DNA of 64,000 nucleotides, from positions 1,272,729 through 1,336,728 of the forward strand of contig CM033110.1 in assembly GCA_019321725.1 (NCBI GenBank). Direction: 5' to 3'. The DNA is from Paulownia fortunei. Taxonomy: Eukaryota > Streptophyta > Magnoliopsida > Lamiales > Paulowniaceae. Position numbers and translations under genes: made by a program. Positions 47,045 to 57,648 of the stretch are shown one piece after another; within the stretch, counting starts at the first letter, position 1, and each line of letters opens with the position of its first letter. The notes beneath the pieces were generated by a model, which saw only the letters and a program-made list of their open reading frames with translations, was not told where the DNA came from and ran no database searches.

Positions 47045-47554
47045 ATGAAGTCGATCACAAAGAAGAGACTTTTCTCTTTATTTGTCATGTTAATTTATCT
47101 TGGTGACGTGTCCAAAGTTATTTCTTCTCGAACAAATAATAAATTTACGAGAGATAACAAGGTTTATATTGTTAAAAACATTCAAAATAAAACCTTCCCC
47201 GGCCAAAAGTATGAGGTACACATTATCAACAGCCTACCAAACAATAGTTCTCCTTTATTCATTCACTGTGCCTCCAAAGACGACGATCTTGGTAATCACA
47301 CACTTCATCAAAAAGATGATTTTCATTGGCATTTCCGTATCAACGTTCTGCTATCTACGTTGTTTTTCTGTCGATTTCGATGGGATTCAAAGGATAAATC
47401 CTATGATGTTTTTAATAAACACCTTGCTCCTAATTGTGAAACTTATGATCAAAAAGTAGATGGCAACATATGTGTATGGTCCATAAGGCAAGATGGTTTT
47501 TGGATTTCCAATCAAATTCCTCCTATTACTCTTGTACAAATATATCAGTGGTAA
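47045..47554 (+). CDS. S-protein homologue (S1 family), intact
   Basis: Secreted S1-family protein of 169 residues. ATG 47045 starts MKSITKKRLF, with a hydrophobic leader (8-20) and probable cleavage near residue 28. Core: YEVHIINSLPNNSSPLFIH (57-74), CASKDDDLGNHTL, FHWHFRI (93-99), LFFCRFRW (106-113), YDVFN, CETY (131), NICVWSIRQDGFW (141-153), and C-terminal YQW. Cysteines C75, C109, C131, C143 are the family set. N-glycosylation sequons at N48, N66/N67 and N84. Single exon; AATAAA at 47593-47598. Spacing to TATA is 51 bp. It diverges from the minus-strand pseudogene at 44080-44572 and is the complete counterpart of the 43407 remnant. Of the ten loci it is the best preserved. Function unknown; secretion is the only firm inference. 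Confidence 0.93.
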   Translation: MKSITKKRLFSLFVMLIYLGDVSKVISSRTNNKFTRDNKVYIVKNIQNKTFPGQKYEVHIINSLPNNSSPLFIHCASKDDDLGNHTLHQKDDFHWHFRINVLLSTLFFCRFRWDSKDKSYDVFNKHLAPNCETYDQKVDGNICVWSIRQDGFWISNQIPPITLVQIYQW

Positions 47555-50500
47555 TTATGGAATACCACATTATTTATCAAAATTAAAAAATAAATAAAGA
47601 AGCAATTTGAAGTAGTATGAACCAATTCCCCCATCTTGTACATTTGTTTTTGCATATTGATCACATGTCATAATAAGGGAAAATAAAAAATAAAAGATAT
47701 ATCATTACTAATTATTGGATATGAATTTACCATAGCAAATTCGTGATGTCAAATTGCCCCAAAGTTCACTTTATTTCTTTTTTTTTTTTAAGTTTGGCCT
47801 GATTTTTTTTTTAAATGTTTGAAGGGCTCAAAGATCTCATTTTGAGAAAGAAAAATAAAATTATTAAAAAGCTTGTCATTATTTACAAATTAATATTGAT
47901 TTATCATTATTAACGTTACTCAATTTATTGTAATATAAATATTATTAAAATGCGAATTCGAAACTATTCAAGTGAATCTTGTTATAAATATTCTCATTGC
48001 ATTTCTTTTTTCAATACATTTACTAGAAATATTATATTTTTTGCATAAAAGAAATATAGTTACACGTGAAATCATCAAACGAATTCACAATATTGTTTAG
48101 ATAAATAATTTTAAACTTGAATTCAAATTACAAGAAATAAATAACTCCATATATTAAATATATATTATCTTAATTCAATTATTTTGACACTTATGTTGAT
48201 GATAATATGTAAATATGCTGTGATTTAAAGCCCGAGTTTGCCTACTGAGAAAATTATCAGTTCTCAGCCCAAAGTTGTTAAGCCATTTTACCTTGGTTTA
48301 CAGCAGAAAACAACATTTTAGGCTCGGCCCAACAGGGAAAAAAAAAACCAAGAAAAAAAAAAAAGGTCAGCCATTAGAATATATATATATATATATATAT
48401 ATTATTTTTATAAAAAATACAATAACAAACAACAAAATAAAAAATATGATTTAAAAATTAAAAACAAAAACAAAAACAAAATATAATAAATTAATTAAAT
48501 AATTAAATAATTTAATTAGCATCAAACATAATGGCTAACAACATATAATAAGTCGAGAGAAATTGTACGTATTGATTGGATCATTAAACATTTGACTTTT
48601 AAAAGTAAGTAGTTTAATTACCATTTCGAGACATATGATTAAGAAATAATTCGTACTTTAGACTAAAAAGGTAGTAGTTTATTCAATTTCAAAAAATAAA
48701 ACAAAAGCACTGTCTCTAAAATATTCAATTGTAAGTAATATATGTTAGAAAAATGTTCCTCGTTAACCATGAAATTGCAGATCCCTAAGTCCTTTCCGAG
48801 CAGCTACTAATTAATTGTACAATGTTTCTTTTTTAGTTTTAAATAATAGGGATGATGAGATGAGATGCTATTTATTTAAGTATTATTTAAATAAAATTAT
48901 GAATTGTTGAACGTGTGTGTGATACGTGACCCGTTTGGACAGTATTTTAGTGAACGGTATAAAATTTCCTACGACTAATTTTTACATTTTATACGTATTG
49001 TTAAGAGTGTAAATGAATATAATTGAGTCGAGTCGAAAATATTATTATTCAAAATTTATTTAATTTTTTATTAAAATTTAAAAATTATGTTTGAATTTGA
49101 TTAGATAGTTAATCAAGTTGAGTATGAACGAATTTTAATTGAATCGAATTCGAATAGATTGATCTTTATATATATATATATATATTAATTTTTTACTAAT
49201 TGAGTCAATTTTTAAATTTTATTGAACAAAAAATGTGTTTTTAACTTGTTATGTTAAGTTCATGAATCGATTTCAAATAAATTTTTAACGATCGATTTTC
49301 ACATCGAATATTAATCAATTTAATTTATTTTCCAAGGGATACATATTGTATTTCTTTGACTAACTAAGGGACAATTGAATTCTTACCTATGTACGATCTT
49401 GTCTAATTTAATATGGGACCGACTCAACCTAATTGTATTTGAAAACTACTTTTGTGTAGTGTTGCACGCTTATGAATCTTTGTGGCACTTAATAAAAACA
49501 ACATTTTTCTATCTAACTTTTGGAAGGTTGAATTGAATTGGAGCACTTTATGATTTTATTCACCATGTGTCACATTCTATTTAGTTTTAAAAGGAATAGT
49601 ATTTGAATTTTTATTAAATTTTAATCGAATAGAACACGAATCGAGCTTGTTATAGGGGTGTTTGAACTTGTTTAATCGAGTAGAACACGAATTGAGTTTG
49701 AGTAATTTGATCGTTTTATACATATTTTATTGCTTATTTACCAACTGAGTTCGACTTCGAATCGAATCTCAAATTTAATCGAACGAAAAAATGTATTTTA
49801 AATTTGATTTATTATATTTAAAAAATTAAGTTCAAACATTTTTTTAGCAATCGATTTCAAGTTGAATATCGAATAATTTAATTTATATTTCGTCCCTAAT
49901 CTATTAAATAATTTATCATACTTATATCATCTATTGAATCACTTATCTTTTGTACCATAAAATCATGTATCAATTTGGGTAACCTAGCTATGTATATACC
50001 TCAATCAAAGAATTTTGATTTGTTTCGGGAATTACTTCATTTGTTTTGCTACAATAAGGCTCAATCAATCTCATCATCTAAACGACTGAGTGATAAAGCC
50101 TACATAACCATATTAAGTATTGCTAGTCGCTACCACTACATAATCTACTTTCTTTATAATTCTTAATTAATTATAAATTATTATTACTTTAACCTACATT
50201 CTATTTTTCACAAATAGTAATGTTTATATGGGTGGGTAGAGTTGGAGTTATTATTTATTTATTTAATTATTTTTGAAATTAAATTATTAAAATTTAAGAA
50301 TGACAAATCTATTGGAGTGGATTTTTAAAATTATAAAATATGTTCAGAGTTTTAATTTTTTATTTTTAAACTCGAACACGCCTCGTTTATTTTTTATTTT
50401 AATATATACAATATTATAATTTTAAAATATATATTTTTAAAAAAATTAAAAGTATTATTTAAAAAAAAATTAATATTTTTAAAATTATAAAACGGATCTT

Positions 50501-51030
50501 GAATCAAAAATTTTGACAATGAGTTTCGAATTTTAACAAATCCTGAGTTTCGAATTTTAACAAATTCACTATTCCTAATTTTCTTCAAAAGGGGAAAAAG
50601 TATCACAAATAAAACCCTCCTCTATTCCTAATTCATGGAATATTTATTTTTATATAAAATAAAAAATAAAACATGAATTAGAAATAAAAAATATGAATAA
50701 ACGCACCACAAACTTTTAAAAAAAAAAATCAAGATACTTTGCTATACGAGATAACACAACACACATTAACAAGAACTATTAGAAAATAAATAAATGAAAT
50801 TTACTTATATATATAAGTAGATATTTATTATAAATAAATTAAAAGGGAGCGAAAATTGCATAATATTATGTTATAATGGAACTCTCGTATTTATTAGTAA
50901 AATTATTATATAGTTGAACAATTCGTGCAAGAACTTATGTATATAATAATATATACGAATTTATTTTATCTTGTAAATTAATCATTATAATTACTTAATT
51001 AACATTCTTCTACCAAAATCAAAATCCCTC
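47555..51030. other. AT-rich non-coding stretch with TCGA-rich repeats
   Basis: No gene. Two stretches rich in GAGTCGA/TTCGAATCGA-type words (about 49015-49330 and 49610-49890) resemble about 24190-24480; one contains TAGGGGTGTTTGAACTT (about 49655), a hAT-like end. (AT)n at about 48380-48402 and 49160-49185. Confidence 0.55.
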
Positions 51031-51055
51031 TTGCTTAATTGCCCTTGCATCCGCC

Positions 51056-51063
51056 TATATAAA
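51056..51063 (+). promoter_or_regulatory. TATA box of the CYP78A gene
   Basis: TATATAAA, 104 bp before the ATG at 51160. Confidence 0.65.
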
Positions 51064-51090
51064 TTCCCCTACTCCTTTCTGGACACTCAT

Positions 51091-51121
51091 CCCTCCCCCT
51101 CCCCCTCCCCCTCCCTCCCTC
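51091..51121 (+). repeat. CCCCCT-repeat in the CYP78A leader
   Basis: Runs of three to five C separated by single T within the presumed 5' UTR. The template strand has at least four G runs of three or more and could form a G-quadruplex. Also a typical CT-rich plant leader. Confidence 0.7.
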
Positions 51122-51159
51122 TGAAACTTAGCTCACTGTCTCTTTCTTTCTGTGCAAAA

Positions 51160-52856
51160 ATGGGTTTGGGCATGGTAACGAAGGATTCAAGCTGGTGGGT
51201 TTTCACTCTGCCAGCTTTTCTAGGCTCAAAAACTCTTCTTGATGAATACGTAATCTTGTCAATACTCTCAGTCTTCCTGTCTCTTGCTCTTCTCACGTGG
51301 GCTTTCTCCCCTGGCGGAACGGCTTGGAAAAACGGGAGGAACAGAGGCGGTGCCGTCCCCATACCGGGGCCACGGGGGCTTCCGCTTTTCGGCAGCCTCT
51401 TCACTCTCAGTCGCGGCTTGGCTCACCGTTCTTTGGCCTCAATAGCTTCCTCCATGAACGCCAAGCAGCTCATGGCTTTCAGCCTCGGGTCCACCCCGGT
51501 GGTGGTGGCTTCTGACCCTCAATTGGCTAAAGAAATCTTGACCTCACCTCACTTCGCCGACCGCCCTATTAAGCAATCAGCTCGGAGCCTCATGTTCAGC
51601 CGCGCCATAGGCTTCGCTCCCAACGGGACCTACTGGCGCCTTCTCCGCCGCATCGCCGCCTCCCACCTCTTCGCTCCCCGGCGCATTGCAGCACACGAAC
51701 CCGGCCGCCAGAAAGACTGCGCCGCCATGTTGAAAAACATAGCAGACGAACAGTCCCTCAAAGGTGCCGTTTCTTTGAGGAAACATTTACAGGCGGCAGC
51801 CTTGAATAACATCATGGGCAGCGTTTTCGGTAAGCGTTACGACCCGGTGGAGGATAGCGAGGAGCTGAGGGAGCTTAAAGAAATGGTTAGAGAAGGTTTT
51901 GAACTATTGGGCGCTTTCAACTGGTCAGATCATCTGCCATGGCTTTCGTATGTTTACGACCCTTTCCGCATTGTTGCACGATGCGAAGCCCTGGTGCCCC
52001 GTGTGAGGAAACTTGTTAAGGGCATCATTGAACAACACAAAGTGAAAAATCAGTCCAAGAATGTCTCTGATACTGCTGATTTTGTCGATGTTTTGCTGTC
52101 TTTGGATGGTGATGACAAGCTCGATGAAGATGACATGATCGCTGTTTTATGGGTATGTTCATATGATTTATTCAATATTATTTTGCTTAATTATATGCTC
52201 ATTGTATATTACACTGTTATTCGACGCAGGAAATGATATTCAGAGGAACAGACACGACGGCTTTGTTGACGGAGTGGATCATGGCGGAGTTGATGTTGCA
52301 CCCTGAGGTACAGGCAAAGCTGCGCGAGGAACTAGACGGTGCGGTGGGGAACAATGCCGCCTTAACAGACGCCGAAGTTGCGGCGCTGCCATATCTTCAG
52401 GCGGTGGTGAAGGAGACACTAAGGGTGCACCCTCCGGGGCCTCTGCTCTCGTGGGCCCGGCTCTCCATGTCTGACGTCCAGCTCAGCAACGGGATGGTTG
52501 TCCCCGCCGCCACCACCGCCATGGTCAACATGTGGGCCATCACCCACGATTCGGCGGTGTGGGACAACCCACTGGAGTTCAGGCCCGAGAGGTTCGTCGC
52601 GGCGCTGGGCGGCGCCGATGTGGACGTGCGCGGCGGCGATCTGAGGCTGGCGCCGTTCGGAGCAGGGCGGAGGGTGTGCCCGGGGAAGAATTTGGGAATG
52701 ACGACGGTGGCCCTTTGGGTGGCGAAGCTTGTGCGGCGCTTCGAGTGGGCGGAGGACAAGACGAAGCCGGTGGATTTGAGCGAGGTTTTGAAGCTGTCCT
52801 GTGAGATGAAATACCCGTTGTGTGCTGTTGCCGAGGATAGGAATGTTCCGTTTTAA
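51160..52856 (+). CDS. CYP78A: Cytochrome P450, CYP78A family (two exons)
   Basis: Microsomal cytochrome P450 of the plant CYP78A family; known members (KLUH/CYP78A5, EOD3/CYP78A6) control organ and seed size through an unidentified signal. Exon 1 is 51160-52152, exon 2 is 52230-52856; the joined protein is 539 residues. An N-terminal anchor (28-50) is followed by the hinge VPIPGPRG (66-73). Further motifs: I helix FRGTDTT (335-341), KETLR (392-396, ExxR), FRPERF (448-453), and heme loop [10 protein letters not shown] with C481. All catalytic elements are kept. The start is the first ATG, at 51160; the frame is open upstream but has no ATG. The intron (77 bp, GT-AG, phase 0) precedes [10 protein letters not shown], the usual CYP78A position. 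The gene is clearly GC-rich against its AT-rich surroundings. Subfamily number needs a tree. Confidence 0.96.
52153..52229 (+). other. Intron of the CYP78A gene
   Basis: GTATGTTC...CGACGCAG, 77 bp, AT-rich, phase 0 between Trp331 and Glu332. Confidence 0.92.
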
Positions 52857-53174
52857 GACCGTGTTTGTTTGTGTCTTTTTTTTTTTTTAATTTTTTGGAT
52901 TTATTGATGTTTGGTAGAATATATATATATTTATATATTAATGTTGTCCTAGAGTTAAGAGTGAGTTTTGGTGGGGAGATTTTGTGGGGAAAGGGTGTGT
53001 CTAGTGGTAATTAGGTAAGTATATTTTGGTCCAATTGTGTTGGTTTTTTTCTTCCTATCATTAGATAGAAAGAGGGATAGGACAGGAAAAATGTTGGCTC
53101 CAATTTTGATCTGGTTTTGCCCTATGGAGTCAATAGTAGTAATGTTTTCCACATCTTATATATTTCAAGATTTC

Positions 53175-53209
<35 letters not shown>

Positions 53210-54322
53210 AGTTGCTATTATCAGTCTTTTTTCTTTGTTTGAAATTAAAAAAATTATGTTAAATAATAGTGTACAATTGATAAAATGGCACAATTTTAAA
53301 TTTTAAAATGACTAGTTAATGAAATTTATGATGAGAAGACATGATCTTCATTGTTTAATGATTTATGTTTATAGAGAAGTATGATTTTCATAGTTTGATA
53401 TATGAAACATAGTCTTTGGGAATGATGAGAGGTTTTAAACCCTCCTTCGATTTCTTAAGCATAACTGAAAATACAGTAATGAAATTCCAAGAGAATTGTG
53501 TTCTGTTACAAGTGCAATATCATTTAAAGAATTGTCTCATCACCTTCTACCTAAGTCTAATGTTATTCACTTAAATCAACTTCTAAAATATAATATTTTT
53601 TGTGGTACAAATAAAATCTCTGAGATTATTTGAATCCAAGTTGCTTAATTATTTGGACGAGCTTATATAAATTGTTGGATGAAATAATATAATTTGTTGG
53701 TAAATATTATGCTCTTATGATATCTAATTTAATTTGTTGATAAATATTATGTTATTACGATATCTAATTATGATTCCGTGTTACTTGAAGGAGACGTGGA
53801 TTCTATCTAATTATGATTTCGTGTTGCATGGAAGTTCTATAAAATGAAAGTTTTGAATGCAAAATTCAAGGTTATGTTGGTGTCATATCACAAAAGCAAT
53901 TTTACATTTCCAGTCTGAAATGTTTTTGTTTCTCTATTTTTCTGAAAAAATATTTTCAAGAAAAAACCATATCATCAAGTCGGCATCCTTATTTCAATTA
54001 TATTTTAAGAAAAGCATACATCTCAACGTAAGAAAATATTATTTAATTTATAAGTATATCAACTATAATTTTTTCAAAATAAAATATCAAATCAACTTGT
54101 CTAACTTTATTTCTTTTTTAACTTTCTTGAATCAAACGATTACATCATGATTATTACATGTAAAAAATAACTATATTTTTTATTATTATAAATGTCTACA
54201 CTTACATAACTTTCACAACAATGTGACATTAAATTTAATTACAAAAATCATGCTATAATTTTCCATATCAAATGGTAATTTTTTAAAAAAATTATTAATT
54301 TTTTTACATAAACAACATTATT
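52857..54322. other. Non-coding stretch downstream of CYP78A
   Basis: No gene. Contains a T run (about 52878-52890), a (TA)n(TG)n microsatellite at about 53176-53210, and a near-tandem 43-bp duplication (AATTTGTTG(G/A)TAAATATTATG, about 53690-53770). Confidence 0.6.
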
Positions 54323-54770
54323 CACTACAACAGATATGGTTTTTATTTCGTCGCTAACTTGACAAAATTCGTCGTCAAGTAATATTTGCGATGAATGTTT
54401 TTTGTAGCTATAAGAGCGTCGTGCCAACACTTAGCGACGAAATTGGTTGTTTCCATCGTCAAGTTAGCGATGATTTTTTTGTTGCGATTAAAATAATAAT
54501 TTTCATCGCTAACATTATTATTAACGATGAATTGTTGGAAGATATTTCATCGATAAATAAAAATAATTTAATGTTAGCTACCAATTAGATACTTCATCGC
54601 TAAAATAAAAATATTTGACAATGAAATTTTTAATATTTTCGTCGCAAAAGTTAATAAAAAAAAATTAAAAAAAATTACTTTGGCGACAAAATTAAGATCT
54701 TTCGATGCCAATATGATTGTTTTTTAGCGATGAAAGATCTTAATTTCGTCGCTAATGTTCATTATTTTTT
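54323..54770. mobile_element. CACTA (En/Spm) transposon end with subterminal repeats
   Basis: Starts with CACTACAACAGATATGG (54323), the terminal motif of CACTA elements, followed by about ten copies of TTCGTCGCTAAC-like motifs in both orientations. 54682-54707 and 54727-54752 form a near-perfect hairpin (GACAAAATTAAGATCTTTCG and its complement). The matching right end was not found. The preceding triplet ATT may be half of a 3-bp target duplication. Confidence 0.75.
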
Positions 54771-54984
54771 TTATATTTTAATTATTTTTTCATATTTTTG
54801 CAACATGTTGTTCAACTCATAACAGTCACAACCACAATCATTAAACTTCCAACAATCATTAAAATTCAATAAATTAAACACAATAAAACGACACATTAAA
54901 TATATATACAATAAAATATCTAATATACACATTAAACAAAATATAATAAAATACAATCTTATATACTTAAACTACACTATAACT

Positions 54985-56440
54985 GTGGAGGTGACGAAGT
55001 TGATGAGGATGAGGGCTGCTGGATGAGCGACTACAGTAGACCTGGAGCTATCCTTTCAAAAGCCTGGATCATCGCATATTGATCGACCTTCATCACTTGT
55101 AATTCAGCCATAGTGCTCTGCAACTCATTCTGTGTGAACTCCAGTTGCTCTCTAAGTTGTGCATTAGTTGGTCTGAACGATAATGCATCAAAAGAAGTGG
55201 ACGTGAGAGGTTTAGGTCCATTTTCAAGCACACGTATGTACCCCAAACGTGTACCGAGAACCTGATCACATACTCTATCTGCAATCTGTATCTCATTCAG
55301 ATTGTGAACGTCATCCCCGGTATCTGTCTAAATCTGAGTCTGTGTCTATTGTACTTCTCTTGAAATCGCACAATTTCATCCTAAAATTAATAAATATATT
55401 AAAAACTTAAATATATAGTTTAAAGTATTTAGGAACCAAAGCAACTAAATGTATTCGATACTTTCATATGCACTATGAGCTCTCTCTCCTATCCACCCTT
55501 TCGTAGAGCTATAGGTGTTTTATTAAAGATGGTGATCCAGTCCTTGCTAGATCCATCAACCTGCAAATAATATTTCATTACATTAAAAAAAATCTTATTT
55601 AATCAAATAATAAGTTTATTGAAACTAAATAGTTTACACTTACATCGTCGTAACTATATTGTAGAAAAGATTTTGAACCTCTATGATGATTGTATGACAA
55701 CTTAGCACGATTTGTGGAGTTGATTTTTGAACGTTTCTACAAAAAAAAATAATTTATAATAAAAAAAGTTAATTAATACTAAATATAAGATTTAACTAAG
55801 TTACATAACTATATGAGTTATTCATATTTTCACCAATTTACTAAGATATTTAAGAGACTTAAATAAATTTAAGTAAAGAAACAAGAAATAGTAAATATGA
55901 ATAAGATAGTGATAGTAGATAAGTGAGCAAGTATATTATATAATGCCTCATTTAGTCATCATTTTAGTTAAAATATGGTGAAATACTATTATCTTAAATT
56001 CATCATTCTTAAACAATCTGCACAAATACTCTCAATCCGTCGAAATCTCACACAAATAATTGGGCATTTATTTTAATCGATTATCCCAAGATAGGTGTGT
56101 GAGACTCTTGTAATATTTGTGTATCTTTTGGCGATAGTCGCGATATCGGTCACTCATTCCTAACCAATTCTGGTCCTATACCAAAGTTTACAATAAATAT
56201 ATAGTACAAAAAAATAAATAAAAGATTTTTCAACATTTAACATATAAAATAGAACTTAAACAGATAAATACAATTTGAATATTTATACTAACCGATAATC
56301 GATCAAAAATAAGCCGCTTCTGCTCCTCTGTAATTTTACTCCAATCAGTCACTTGGAGCGGTACTTTTTCATGGCAATACCGAGTTCGGTCATAAAAGAT
56401 ACCGCATTTGTCTCTATAGGACGACCATGACACTTGTGAA
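54985..56440 (-). pseudogene. CACTA-associated transposase-like gene (Ptta/En/Spm type), broken
   Basis: Minus-strand pieces of the plant transposase (Ptta/En/Spm) family. About 56433-56280: YCHEKVPLQVTDWSKITEEQ. About 55740-55650: NRAKLSYNHHRGSKSFLQYS. About 55565-55490: DGSSKDWITIFNKTPIALRK. About 55310-55031: NEIQIADRVCDQVLGTR, GYIRVLENGPKPL, and a coiled-coil-like tail (AQLREQLEFTQNELQSTMAE). They are separated by AT-rich intron-like DNA and by at least one frameshift near 55310 and a stop in the third piece. It lies just inside the CACTA end at 54323, as expected for such an element. Protein function in transposition is not established for this family. Almost certainly inactive. Confidence 0.7.
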
Positions 56441-57322
56441 ATGTGAGGGTGATCTTTCCCCCTAATTCTAGCTGGCGTCTAAGTCCGTCTTCGTGTGTTG
56501 CTCGTATCTCTTTACGTTTCTTTTGTGTAAGTGCTATAAAACATTAACAAAAATGTTAGATAATTGTTCAATATAATTATTATATAACAAAAAAAAATTA
56601 TAAATGAAAAATTGTCTCTCTACGTTTTCCTTTAATAAATATTTATTAAACATGATCTCATAATATAGATTTTGGTCTCAAAATTCTTTCAAATTATGAA
56701 TTCCAAGTGATGTCTATCACTTAATAATCTCAATATTATACATTTATTTTAAACACGAAAAAAGTAATCTACACTCCTTGTTTTATTAAATATTAATTAT
56801 ACTTTAATTTTTAAAAAATTATACATTATAAAAAAAATTACTATCAATTAATTTTTTTTTCTGAAAATTGTGCCTTTTTCCCGTAAGAATAGGGATGAAT
56901 ATATTTGATCTTTTAATGAAATTAAAGTATTAGTAAAAAAATTCAAGTTTCAGTAGAGGTGGACGTTCAAAGTCAAAACTTTAGCAATTCGTCACGTAAA
57001 TTTAGCCAAAAAAAAAATCAAATTTAGCACACATTAAAAAAAAAGATAAAAATATCAAATTAGTCCACTTAAAAACATAAAAATCTAAATTAATTTGATG
57101 CAAAACAACAAGTTCTTTTTGTAGTTAAAAACTACCCACATAATCCCACCACTCCCACAAAACCAAGACAAAATAATTGAGTTGAGTTTGGTATGAAATT
57201 GTGAGCATTTCCTAATTCACAAGTCAAATAACCGCGTTGGTTCAGAGTTCAGACTGCAACTTGGGGCTAGACACAGACCAACAACCTAAGAAATAAAAAC
57301 AACCATAGAAGAAAAGATAATA

Positions 57323-57366
<44 letters not shown>

Positions 57367-57615
57367 TATGAGGATTTGGGCTCTGTGCCCGATGTGGGAG
57401 CAGCAGTAAATAGTAGCAGCGGCAGAAAAAGAAAGGCACCTAGACTACTACTGTTTACTAGCATTGGCACGGCCACCATCACCTGTACTTTGCTATTATT
57501 TTTTTCCTCGAACTTGTACTTTGGATGTCAAAAGAACCACACACACGCATGTCAAAAGTATCAATTTCCAAAGACGCCGACAAGGATTAAATTCAGACCA
57601 TGATGCCCCTCCCCT
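56441..57615. other. Non-coding stretch with CT/TA microsatellite
   Basis: No gene. (CT)n(TA)n spans about 57322-57366. The right end of the CACTA element may lie here but I could not find a terminal motif. Confidence 0.55.
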
Positions 57616-57648
57616 GGGGTGGGGTGGTTGGGGGGTGGGGTGGGGGTG
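57616..57648 (+). repeat. G-rich tract with quadruplex potential
   Basis: Five runs of four or more G within 33 bases, separated by one to four bases. Confidence 0.75.

Noticed and set aside
51087..51404. 105-codon minus-strand ORF over the CYP78A start
   Set aside because: Shadow frame of a GC-rich coding exon; the plus strand has all P450 motifs.
52397..52804. Long ORFs in other frames over CYP78A exon 2
   Set aside because: GC-rich exon gives spurious open frames; the heme-binding frame is the real one.
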